From Parcubacteria group bacterium (lineage in GTDB: Bacteria > Patescibacteriota > Minisyncoccia > Minisyncoccales > CG1-02-41-26), in contig JABMPZ010000046.1 of NCBI GenBank assembly GCA_013203565.1, forward strand, positions 1 to 13,592: a stretch of DNA of 13,592 bases. Direction: 5' to 3'. The notes beneath the pieces are model-generated. The model did not search any database. It saw nothing but the letters and a program-made list of their open reading frames with translations, and was not told the origin of the DNA. Both the position numbers and the translations under genes were made by a program. Position 1 is the first letter of the stretch. Each line of letters starts with the position of its first letter. Shown piece by piece: positions 6,594-12,590 of the stretch.

Positions 6594-7628
6594 TTATTGT
6601 TTTCTTAGATATTCTGCTGCTTTTTCTGGCTCTACAACAGAAATCTCAATACCTGTACCAAATTCAAATCCAGCTGGTATTGTTGTTTTAGGTAAGATAG
6701 TCCAATGCCAATGATAATGAGTATGATCTTCTCCGTCACAAGGCGCTGTATGTAAATAGAAGTTATACGCAGGGTCACCCAATCCCTTATACAGCCGTGA
6801 CATGGCCTCATGAAATGCTTCAGATAAATCTATTTTCTCTTGTTCTGTAGCTTCTTCAAAATATGGTAAATGTTTTTTAGGTGAAACAATCATTTCAAAA
6901 GCAACCTTAGAGGCAAAAGGACAAATAACAAGAAAACTCTTATTCTCAAAAACAATTCTTGTCTTAGTTTTCTGCTCCCATCTATTCATCTTACAATAAA
7001 TACACTTGCCTGTATCCTTAAAATAGTTTTGGGAAGTTTCTAATGTACGATTTAAGCTAGCATCTACTAATGGTGTAGTTAAAATCTGCGAATGAGGATG
7101 ACAAATAGAAGCCCCTGCTTCTCTACCATGGTTATGGAATATAGAGATATAGTTGACGAACTTTTTATCTTTCAGAGATAAATATCTTGATTGATAAACA
7201 TCCATTACTTCTTTAATTTGAGAAACAGAAAATTCAGCAATTTGCTTAGTATGGCTTTCTGTTACAACAACCTCATGAAAGCCAACGGCATTCAGTGTCT
7301 TAAAAAGTTTACCTTCAATATGTTCATCCAACTGACCCGAAGGAACAACAGCTGGGTATTTATTAGGAATAACAATAGTTGTCCATTGTTCAGGTATTAT
7401 CCCCTTTTTATACTCCAAATCCTTCCCTTTGTTATAAATCAAAGTAGGCGTCTCCTGTGTCTCTATTTTACAAAAAGGACACTTATCTTTAGGTAAACAA
7501 TTGTCAGTTCTTTTCTCTTTCTTAAATTTTTCTGGTCGCTTACCTCTACCAGTAGCGATCACAACCCAATCCTTTGAAATAGTATCATACCTTAATTGTG
7601 ATGGAAACTTTGGTTTTTTAGGACTCAT
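6594..7628 (-). CDS. galT: Galactose-1-phosphate uridylyltransferase (GalT, HIT superfamily)
   Basis: Predicted to exchange UMP between UDP-glucose and galactose 1-phosphate (Leloir pathway). Two HIT-like halves are visible. The first begins RYDTISKDWVVIATGRGKRP and has the zinc pair C50/C53 (CPFC). It also has the catalytic HPHSQ (177-181) after HNHGREAGAS. The second has C209/C212 (CIYC) and HTHYHWHW (302-309). At 344 aa the length is normal. Related GalT-like enzymes such as ADP-glucose phosphorylase share these motifs, so the sugar nucleotide is uncertain. No galE or galK is in the window. A candidate promoter lies 38-46 bases upstream. The tight spacing to tpiA suggests one sugar-handling unit. 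Confidence 0.9.
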   Translation of the reverse strand: MSPKKPKFPSQLRYDTISKDWVVIATGRGKRPEKFKKEKRTDNCLPKDKCPFCKIETQETPTLIYNKGKDLEYKKGIIPEQWTTIVIPNKYPAVVPSGQLDEHIEGKLFKTLNAVGFHEVVVTESHTKQIAEFSVSQIKEVMDVYQSRYLSLKDKKFVNYISIFHNHGREAGASICHPHSQILTTPLVDASLNRTLETSQNYFKDTGKCIYCKMNRWEQKTKTRIVFENKSFLVICPFASKVAFEMIVSPKKHLPYFEEATEQEKIDLSEAFHEAMSRLYKGLGDPAYNFYLHTAPCDGEDHTHYHWHWTILPKTTIPAGFEFGTGIEISVVEPEKAAEYLRKQ

Positions 7629-7665
7629 ACAAATTAATTATTAATTAGTAATCATTGATTATTTT

Positions 7666-7674
7666 ATTCTACCA
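7666..7674 (-). promoter_or_regulatory. Candidate extended -10 promoter for galT-tpiA unit
   Basis: On the minus strand the sequence reads TGGTAGAAT, that is, a TGn extension plus a -10 hexamer with five of six consensus bases. It lies about 38 bases upstream of the galT ATG. No good -35 hexamer is found at 17 bases. It is downstream of a terminator, where a new start of transcription would be expected. Confidence 0.4.
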
Positions 7675-7714
7675 CAAATTAACAAAAAAACACACGCACA
7701 AAAAATATAGATAT

Positions 7715-7760
7715 TAATTTGCAGCTAAATCTGACGATCGTCATATTTAGCTGCAAATTA
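7715..7760. repeat. 46-bp near-perfect palindrome with GACGATCGTC core
   Basis: Arms of 16 bp (7715-7730 and 7745-7760, TAATTTGCAGCTAAAT and its complement) surround TGACGATCGTCA (7732-7743), with one mismatched pair between them. As RNA it forms a long hairpin with a GAUC loop. The same ten-base core occurs in the palindrome at 10084-10119 with different arms. It lies between the terminator at 7762-7790 and the candidate galT promoter. It could be an operator, a back-up terminator or a member of a dispersed palindromic family. Confidence 0.85.
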
Positions 7761-7761
7761 T

Positions 7762-7790
7762 AAAAACAAAAAACAGAGACAAGTCCCTGT
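7762..7790 (-). terminator. Rho-independent terminator after small-gene cluster
   Basis: On the minus strand a 7-bp stem ACAGGGA/TCTCTGT with loop CTTG (7773-7790) is followed by TTTTTTGTTTTT. One stem pair is G-U only on the minus strand and A/C on the plus strand, which supports the minus orientation. It would end transcripts of the three small genes and separate them from galT. Confidence 0.8.
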
Positions 7791-7800
7791 AAAATATGTT

Positions 7801-7842
7801 TGAGGAAAAGAACAACTGTTGAAACCAGCGCCCTTTTCCTCA
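7801..7842 (-). repeat. 10-bp stem-loop downstream of the 83-aa gene
   Basis: TGAGGAAAAG (7801-7810) and its complement (7833-7842) enclose a 22-base loop. The hairpin lies 24 bases after the stop of the 83-aa gene and just before the terminator. It may protect the 3' end of the mRNA. The remainder of the 238-base gap (7629-7866) holds the terminator, palindrome and promoter described separately, and no gene. Confidence 0.55.
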
Positions 7843-7866
7843 TATGTTCAATTCCCATGTCTTTTT

Positions 7867-8118
7867 CTATTCTTCAGGTTTAGGGGCTCTTACTTCTATA
7901 ACAGAAGCCCCAGACCTAGGTTGAACCTTTTTACGCTTTTGCATCTCGAGAATTTCATCCAGCTCCATTCCTGGATAAATTTTCCTCAAAAGCTCATTAC
8001 TTTGAATCACAGGGAGTTTAGAGCCTATCGCGCCTGAATCTATACTAATCACTGTATTACTTTTTCTGCCCTTTCTCCGCCTACGATTCTGTTCCAGTGT
8101 TTTTACTGTCCGACCCAT
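7867..8118 (-). CDS. Small basic protein of unknown function (83 aa)
   Basis: Not recognised. The N-terminus is strongly basic (MGRTVKTLEQNRRRRKGRK), the middle has VISIDSGAIGSKLPVIQSNE and LLRKIYPGMELDEILEMQKRK, and the end is acidic (RAPKPEE). No signal peptide or membrane helix is visible. The basic start could bind nucleic acid, but this is speculation. Start 8118 is chosen because AAGGAGGTGA ends 5 bases upstream of that ATG. An open frame to 8181 exists but lacks such a site. It overlaps the preceding small gene by 38 bases in another frame and is followed by the terminator. Composition looks somewhat GC-richer than the flanking genes. Confidence 0.75.
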   Translation of the reverse strand: MGRTVKTLEQNRRRRKGRKSNTVISIDSGAIGSKLPVIQSNELLRKIYPGMELDEILEMQKRKKVQPRSGASVIEVRAPKPEE

Positions 8119-8275
8119 TCTTATCACCTCCTTGCACTCTAATGTAACCACGATGACCACAAACGAAACGGAAGAAATCATTTATGCCGTAGCTATTGCC
8201 CCCCCCTGGAGCCTGACCCACCATCAACAAAGGGAGTTGTCGAAAACCTAAAAGGTACTTCCAAAATTTTGACAT
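8081..8275 (-). CDS. Putative small Gly-rich protein or leader peptide (64 aa)
   Basis: Not recognised. It starts MSKFWKYLLGFRQLPLLMV, weakly hydrophobic, then turns Gly-rich (APGGGNSYG), with an aromatic middle (INDFFRFVCGHRGYIR) and a polar tail (GTES). Its start has a near-perfect Shine-Dalgarno, AAAGGAGGTGA, 5 bases before ATG, which is the main evidence that it is translated. The last 12 codons overlap the next gene out of frame and contain that gene's own Shine-Dalgarno. This may be a coupled or leader ORF. An eight-G run falls in the Gly codons, and a one-base change in either direction would stop the frame within about seven codons. Confidence 0.5.
   Translation of the reverse strand: MSKFWKYLLGFRQLPLLMVGQAPGGGNSYGINDFFRFVCGHRGYIRVQGGDKNGSDSKNTGTES
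8124..8133 (-). promoter_or_regulatory. Strong Shine-Dalgarno for the 83-aa gene
   Basis: The minus strand reads AAGGAGGTGA, ten bases complementary to the usual 16S rRNA 3' end, 5 bases upstream of the ATG at 8116-8118. It sets the start of the 83-aa gene and rejects the longer reading from 8181. Confidence 0.85.
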
Positions 8276-8280
8276 TTTTA

Positions 8281-8291
8281 TCACCTCCTTT
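8281..8291 (-). promoter_or_regulatory. Strong Shine-Dalgarno for the 64-aa ORF
   Basis: The minus strand reads AAAGGAGGTGA, 5 bases upstream of the ATG at 8273-8275. It favours this ATG over the GTG at 8284, which lies inside the Shine-Dalgarno itself. Confidence 0.8.
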
Positions 8292-8300
8292 CTATATAGT

Positions 8301-8594
8301 TTATGGGGTTACTTTTTCTGCTTCTTTTGGCAGAAAATCCTCCAAACCATGAACACTTTTAGGGTCTATCTCTCTATTAATACATTCTTCTTTAACAGCT
8401 TTGGCAACTACCTTAGTAGCGCCTTCTAGTGATTGCCCGAAGCCTTCTTTGAAAAAAACGAGCTCGCCAATGGCTGCTGAAAGGCCAATCAATAACATTG
8501 CTTCATCTTTATCAGAAGCTTTACACACAAGCTTGCCATCAGCGCCTTTATTTACGACACAATAAGCATGCACTAGGGAAACAATCTTAGACAT
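8301..8594 (-). CDS. Small protein of unknown function (97 aa)
   Basis: Not recognised. It begins MSKIVSLVHAYCVVNKGADG, has a charged turn (KASDKDE), then a hydrophobic helix-like stretch (AMLLIGLSAAIGELVFF). A predicted helical segment follows (LEGATKVVAKAVKEECINRE) and an acidic end (EDFLPKEAEKVTP). Two cysteines occur early and one late. There is no convincing signal peptide. The start at 8594 is preferred over 8612 because AAGGAGA sits 6 bases upstream. It is the first gene of the three-gene small cluster after map. The 69-base gap upstream (8595-8663) is AT-rich and may hold a promoter, but no clear -35/-10 pair is visible. Confidence 0.75.
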   Translation of the reverse strand: MSKIVSLVHAYCVVNKGADGKLVCKASDKDEAMLLIGLSAAIGELVFFKEGFGQSLEGATKVVAKAVKEECINREIDPKSVHGLEDFLPKEAEKVTP

Positions 8595-8600
8595 TTTATA

Positions 8601-8607
8601 TCTCCTT
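8601..8607 (-). promoter_or_regulatory. Shine-Dalgarno for the 97-aa gene
   Basis: The minus strand reads AAGGAGA, with TATAAA between it and the ATG at 8592-8594 (6 bases). This selects the inner ATG over the one at 8612. Confidence 0.8.
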
Positions 8608-8663
8608 CTCAATATGTCTTAATATATACTATTTAAGCTACGCGATATTAAATTACCATAAAA

Positions 8664-9413
8664 TTACAATTGAGTCAAGATTTTGCCTCCTTTTTTTGTT
8701 ATTGCTACTGTGTGTTCAAAATGGCATGATAATGAGCCGTCTTTTGTTGTAAAGCCGAAGCCATCTCCTGTTTTTATTAAACGCCAGTCCCCTATTGTTG
8801 TCATCGGCTCTATACATATCACCATACCTTCTTTCAACTCTTCTCCTTTATGTCGTTTACCAAAATTCGGAACTCTCGGATCTTCATGCAAACTCCTGCC
8901 AATGCCGTGTCCGAATAAATCTCTAACAACATTAAAACCCTGATATTCTACAAATCTTTGAATTGTATTACCAATATCTCCTACTGTATTACCAGCACGA
9001 GCTTTTTTAACACCAATCTTCAAGGCCTTTTTTGTTGCTTTCAAAAATCGTAATATCTCTGGATCTATTTCGCCAACAGGCAAAGTAACTGCCATGTCGC
9101 TATAAAAACCTCTGTATTTAATACCAAGATCCAAAGAAACAATATCTCCTTCTTGTAAAACATAATCAGTTGGCACACCATGCACAATTGTCTCGGCATT
9201 TATTGCAATACACAGAGCACTCGGAAATCCTCCGTATCCCTTGAAGGCAGGTTCAGCTCCACATTCCAAAACAAGGCCCTCTGCGGCCTTGTTTAATTCA
9301 TTAGCGGAAACACCTGGTTTCACTTGCTGTGAGAGGGTATCCATAATTTGAGCTAACTTCTTACTCCCCTCTTTCATTATATTAAGTTCTTGTTGTTTCT
9401 TAATTGTTATCAT
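8664..9413 (-). CDS. map: Methionine aminopeptidase, type I
   Basis: Removes the N-terminal methionine from nascent proteins and acts at the ribosome exit. All five metal ligands of the pita-bread fold are present: D95 (SLDLG), D106 (YSDMAVT), H169 (FGHGIGR), E202 (CIEPMTT) and E233 (HFEHTVAIT). Active-site H78 (IVHGVP) and H176 (SLHEDP) are also present. At 249 aa with no N-terminal zinc-finger extension it is the simple bacterial type. Its ATG overlaps the adk TGA stop by four bases, so the two are translationally coupled. The adk-map pair is common in spc operons, but the usual next gene, infA, is about 4 kb away here. Confidence 0.97.
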   Translation of the reverse strand: MITIKKQQELNIMKEGSKKLAQIMDTLSQQVKPGVSANELNKAAEGLVLECGAEPAFKGYGGFPSALCIAINAETIVHGVPTDYVLQEGDIVSLDLGIKYRGFYSDMAVTLPVGEIDPEILRFLKATKKALKIGVKKARAGNTVGDIGNTIQRFVEYQGFNVVRDLFGHGIGRSLHEDPRVPNFGKRHKGEELKEGMVICIEPMTTIGDWRLIKTGDGFGFTTKDGSLSCHFEHTVAITKKGGKILTQL

Positions 9414-10075
9414 TTTTCGCCTAATGCTTTAAGAATATCTTTAAATACATCTTCTATAGATTGCTCTCCATTTATTTTAATTAAACGGCCTTGTTTTTCA
9501 TAGTAATCAATTGTTTGTACAACTTTTTCTTCAAAATAGTCCAAACGATTATTAATGGCATCTGGAATATCATCAGGCCTTGTCATCAACTCTCCTTTAC
9601 ATTTATCACAAACTTTCAAATCTTTGAATTCTCCAACCCATGGAATTAAATTGCCACATTCTTTACAGATTCTTCTTTTACTCAAACGATCATATGCTTC
9701 ATCTCTGGAAACATCAATTAATATATGAAAAGTATTATCTCTCCTACCTAACCAATCCATAAATCCGTCAACTATTTCTGCCTCACTAACCCTTCTTGTT
9801 ACGCCATCAAATAAAATACCTTGTTCTTCTTTTACATTATATGCGATATTATGAATCATCAAAGCCACTGCTATATCATCAAAAGGCAATCCGCCTTCAG
9901 CTAAAACCTTTTGTATCTTATGGCTTGTGGCTGTATCTTGTTTAGCAAGGTCACGAAACAAATCTCCAGTTGAAAGGTAAAACATACCCTTAAACCGTTC
10001 CATCAAAAGATCAGCTTGTGTACCTTTTCCAGAACCAGACCTCCCTGTTAAACTAACATTGATTATTTTAGGCAT
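9410..10075 (-). CDS. adk: Adenylate kinase with zinc-type LID
   Basis: Catalyses ATP + AMP = 2 ADP. Visible parts are the P-loop GRSGSGKGT (11-19), the AMP-site TGDLFRD (36-42), FDGVTRR (89-95) and the LID with four cysteines C137, C140, C156 and C159 (ICKECG, VCDKCKG). RPDDIPDAINNRL follows (166-178). Length is 221 aa, normal for the long-LID form. The P-loop differs from the usual GAPGAGKGT, and FDGVTR replaces FDGFPR, so kinetics or exact NMP preference could differ. The ATG lies 8 bases after a palindromic hairpin (10084-10119) and has no free Shine-Dalgarno. Coupled to map by an ATGA overlap. Confidence 0.94.
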   Translation of the reverse strand: MPKIINVSLTGRSGSGKGTQADLLMERFKGMFYLSTGDLFRDLAKQDTATSHKIQKVLAEGGLPFDDIAVALMIHNIAYNVKEEQGILFDGVTRRVSEAEIVDGFMDWLGRRDNTFHILIDVSRDEAYDRLSKRRICKECGNLIPWVGEFKDLKVCDKCKGELMTRPDDIPDAINNRLDYFEEKVVQTIDYYEKQGRLIKINGEQSIEDVFKDILKALGEK

Positions 10076-10083
10076 ATTTATTT

Positions 10084-10119
10084 CGCGACAAACTAGGACG
10101 ATCGTCCCCGTTTGTCGCG
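10084..10119. repeat. 36-bp palindrome with GACGATCGTC core upstream of adk
   Basis: Ten-base arms CGCGACAAAC (10084-10093) and its complement (10110-10119) surround GGACGATCGTCC (10096-10107), with two mismatched pairs between. On the plus strand the hairpin is followed by TTTATTTTTTT, like an intrinsic terminator for antisense transcription. On the minus strand it ends 8 bases before the adk ATG and covers the usual ribosome-binding position. The core matches the palindrome at 7715-7760. Confidence 0.85.
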
Positions 10120-10165
10120 TTTATTTTTTTACTTTTTAAGCCAACGAAAGTTTTAACATAGAGGA

Positions 10166-10352
10166 GTTTTTTTCATTTTATTAGCATTTACGATGGAATT
10201 TAGAAAATTAAAGAGTTTGGTAAGGAAAAATAGCGGTCGGAAAACTCAACCCTTAGCAAAGGGTTGAGGCAAACGGGGTACCGCTTAATTTTTCCGCAAC
10301 CAAACTATTATAATTTTCAAATTATTGAGTACGCTAATAAAATGGAAAGAAC
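10166..10352 (+). ncRNA. Long rod-like inverted-repeat structure, possible structured RNA or MITE
   Basis: Nested helices run in order: 10166-10185/10333-10352, 10189-10191/10329-10331, 10197-10201/10319-10323, 10203-10210/10311-10318, 10214-10221/10299-10306, 10224-10231/10288-10295, 10232-10237/10280-10285, and a terminal hairpin 10245-10252/10261-10268 with loop TTAGCAAA. The outer helix has two positions that are G-U on the plus strand but A/C on the minus strand, hinting that the RNA is read from the plus strand, opposite to all genes. No ORF is inside. It fills most of the 290-base secY-adk gap. I do not recognise the RNA family. A non-autonomous transposon remnant is an alternative. 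Confidence 0.5.
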
Positions 10353-10365
10353 GGAACAATGGAGT

Positions 10366-11649
10366 TTAAAACCTTTCGTACTCGCGCATTTCCATTTGCG
10401 CTTTTATTTGTCTCCAAGTATCTAAGACAACGCTAACAGTAATTAATAGGGCAGTGCCTCCAATTAAAAATTGAAATGCTTGGATATTAGTTACTCCTTG
10501 AATAATAGAAGGTAAAACAGCAATGATACCTAAAAATGAAGCTCCTAAAAATAGGATTCTGTAAAGAATTTTATGTAAAAATTGAGAAGTTGACTTCCCG
10601 GGTCTAATCCCTGGGACAAACCCACCCATTTTCTGCAAATTATTTGCAATTGATTCTGGGTCAAAAGTAACAGCAGTATAAAAGAAAGTAAAAGCGAAAA
10701 CTAAAGTGAAAAACAATGCGCCATGCACCCAAGAATTTTGTAAGAAATTAGCTACACCCGTAGCAGCTGATGCAATGAATCCACCACCACCTGCAAAGAA
10801 TCCAGCAATCATACTTGGAAAAAGCAAGATACTTAAAGCGAAAATAATGGGAATAACTCCTGCGGGATTTAAGTTAATTGGCAAATATGTTGATGCTCCT
10901 CCATATATTTTATTACCCCTTACTCTTTTAGCATAAGATACATTAATGTTTCTTCTGGCTTCTGTAATCAAGACAACTCCAGCTATAATCAATAGAGAAG
11001 ATGCGAAGAATAATACATATCCAGTAAGACGACTTGGATCCCATGAATAAATAAGCTGACGGATATCCGCAGGTGTTCTTGAAACAATACCAGCAAAAAT
11101 CAATAATGAAACTCCATTACCTATCCCCTTTTCTGTAATCAATTCACCAAGCCACATTAAAAATACAGCACCCCCAGCAACTGTGATTAAAGACATCACA
11201 AGTTGAGCCGTGGAAAGGGCGCCAATAGCCCCACTCTTCTGTAAAAGCGTTAACATAGCATACGATTGCACAAGAGCTAATGGTATAGTCATTATCCTGC
11301 CGTATTGATTTACTTTTTGCTTGCCTGCAGCCCCTTCTTCTTTAAACATTTTCTCTAATTGTGGGAAAATCATTGTAAGAAGCTGAATAATAATTACAGA
11401 GGTAATGTAAGGGCCCAATCCAAGCATAATAATAGAAAGATTGCTTAATGTGCCTCCAACAAAGAGATTCATTAAACCAAAGAACTGACTTTGTTCAAAA
11501 AACTTTTTCAAGTTTTCAGAATCAATACCAGGGATAGGTATAGTAGCTGCTAAACGGAAAACAACTAAAATACCTAAAACAAAAAGTATTTTGTTTCTTA
11601 GTTGTTTATCTTTAAATACTAGAACTACTTTTTGAAACCAATTTATCAT
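10366..11649 (-). CDS. secY: Protein translocase subunit SecY
   Basis: Channel subunit of the Sec translocon in the cytoplasmic membrane. Length is 427 aa with the expected ten hydrophobic segments. Family signatures are present: AATIPIPGID after helix 1, the plug region NLSIIMLGLGPYITS, and TEKGIGNGVSLLIFAGI. INVSYAKR and the LPINLNPAGVIPIIFA segment follow. The cytoplasmic loop has PESIANNLQKMGGFVPGIRPG, close to the SecA/ribosome docking region, and the C-terminus is DTWRQIKAQMEMREYERF. It follows rplO by 11 bases, the universal order. It has no Shine-Dalgarno. The spacer after it holds the large inverted-repeat structure. Confidence 0.98.
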   Translation of the reverse strand: MINWFQKVVLVFKDKQLRNKILFVLGILVVFRLAATIPIPGIDSENLKKFFEQSQFFGLMNLFVGGTLSNLSIIMLGLGPYITSVIIIQLLTMIFPQLEKMFKEEGAAGKQKVNQYGRIMTIPLALVQSYAMLTLLQKSGAIGALSTAQLVMSLITVAGGAVFLMWLGELITEKGIGNGVSLLIFAGIVSRTPADIRQLIYSWDPSRLTGYVLFFASSLLIIAGVVLITEARRNINVSYAKRVRGNKIYGGASTYLPINLNPAGVIPIIFALSILLFPSMIAGFFAGGGGFIASAATGVANFLQNSWVHGALFFTLVFAFTFFYTAVTFDPESIANNLQKMGGFVPGIRPGKSTSQFLHKILYRILFLGASFLGIIAVLPSIIQGVTNIQAFQFLIGGTALLITVSVVLDTWRQIKAQMEMREYERF

Positions 11650-11660
11650 AATTTATTAAA

Positions 11661-12095
11661 TTAAATAGTAACTATGCCGCCTGCCTTTTCGATCTTCTCC
11701 TTAGCTGTTACAGAAATAAAGCATCCACTAATGGTTAACTTCTTTTTTATATCACCATTTGCTAATATTTTAACTCTTGGTACCCTGTTCTTCATCATAT
11801 CAATTAATTTCATTTCAAGCAAAACTTTAGGATTTACTTTATCCCCTGCTTTGAAATGTTTATCTAAAAAGCTCATATTAAGAGTTACCTGTGGTTTTCC
11901 TATTGGATTCACTCTATAACCCCTTAACTTTGGATAACGCTTAATAAATTCCCTAATCGCTGGTTGGAATTTTCTACCAGCTCTACATTTCTGGCCTTTT
12001 ACTCCTTTACCACAATAAGTTCCTTTCTTACCTCCTCTACCAATACGCTTTCTGGATTTATTTTTATTATTCGGTTGTAAATTATGTATCTGCAT
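11661..12095 (-). CDS. rplO: 50S ribosomal protein L15 (uL15)
   Basis: Late-assembly large-subunit protein uL15. The N-terminus has the glycine/basic-rich pattern RKRIGRGGKKGTYCGKGVKGQ, which threads into 23S rRNA. The C-terminal domain ends with KLTISGCFISVTAKEKIEKAGG, matching the family SAxAKEKIEAAGG pattern. Length is 144 aa, normal. It begins one base after the rpsE stop, so the rpmD (uL30) gene normally lying between them is missing. Confidence 0.97.
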   Translation of the reverse strand: MQIHNLQPNNKNKSRKRIGRGGKKGTYCGKGVKGQKCRAGRKFQPAIREFIKRYPKLRGYRVNPIGKPQVTLNMSFLDKHFKAGDKVNPKVLLEMKLIDMMKNRVPRVKILANGDIKKKLTISGCFISVTAKEKIEKAGGIVTI

Positions 12096-12096
12096 A

Positions 12097-12585
12097 CTAT
12101 CTTTTCTTTAAACTCTGCAATGCTTTCATAGTTGCCCTTGCAATGTTCAACTTATTTCGTGAACGCGATATTAATTTAGATGATATATCTTTAATTCCAG
12201 CTAACCTACAAATAACTCTAACGACACCACCAGCTACTAAACCAAGCCCCTTGCCTTGTGGTTTTAATAAAACAATAGCAGGTCCTGACTTTGCCATTAC
12301 TTCATGTGGAATTGTTTCGCCTGAAACAGGAACTAAAATAATATGTTTTTTAGCTAACCGTGTTGCCTTCTCAACTGCCATTTGAACATCTTTTCCTTTT
12401 GAAACACCAATACCCACCTTTCCTTTTTTATTACCAACTACAATAACAGCTCTAAATCTTAATTGTTTACCACCACCTGTAACTCTTGTAACTCTTGCTA
12501 AATCCAAAAGCTGTGAATCAAATTCACTTTTTGGTTTGTCTTTTCTAAACCTTTTATTAAATTTTCTATCTTGTTTATTCTCCAT
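12097..12585 (-). CDS. rpsE: 30S ribosomal protein S5 (uS5)
   Basis: Small-subunit protein uS5, important for decoding accuracy and the mRNA entry helicase site. The N-terminal dsRBD-like S5 domain is clear: DLARVTRVTGGGKQLRFRAVIVVG with GNKKGKVGIGVSKGKDV after it. The C-terminal domain has GPAIVLLKPQGKGLGLVAGG and IKDISSKLISRSRNKLNIARAT, the usual conserved block. Length is 162 aa, as expected. Start 5 bases after rplR, stop (TAG) one base before rplO. Confidence 0.97.
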   Translation of the reverse strand: MENKQDRKFNKRFRKDKPKSEFDSQLLDLARVTRVTGGGKQLRFRAVIVVGNKKGKVGIGVSKGKDVQMAVEKATRLAKKHIILVPVSGETIPHEVMAKSGPAIVLLKPQGKGLGLVAGGVVRVICRLAGIKDISSKLISRSRNKLNIARATMKALQSLKKR

Positions 12586-12590
12586 ATTAT

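Noticed and set aside
7867..8181. 104-aa version of the small basic protein starting at 8181
   Set aside because: It has no ribosome-binding site, while the ATG at 8118 has an ideal one. The extra N-terminal residues overlap the 64-aa ORF.
8683..8943. Plus-strand open frame opposite map
   Set aside because: Lies entirely antisense to a gene with all catalytic residues. Composition is that of a mirrored coding strand.
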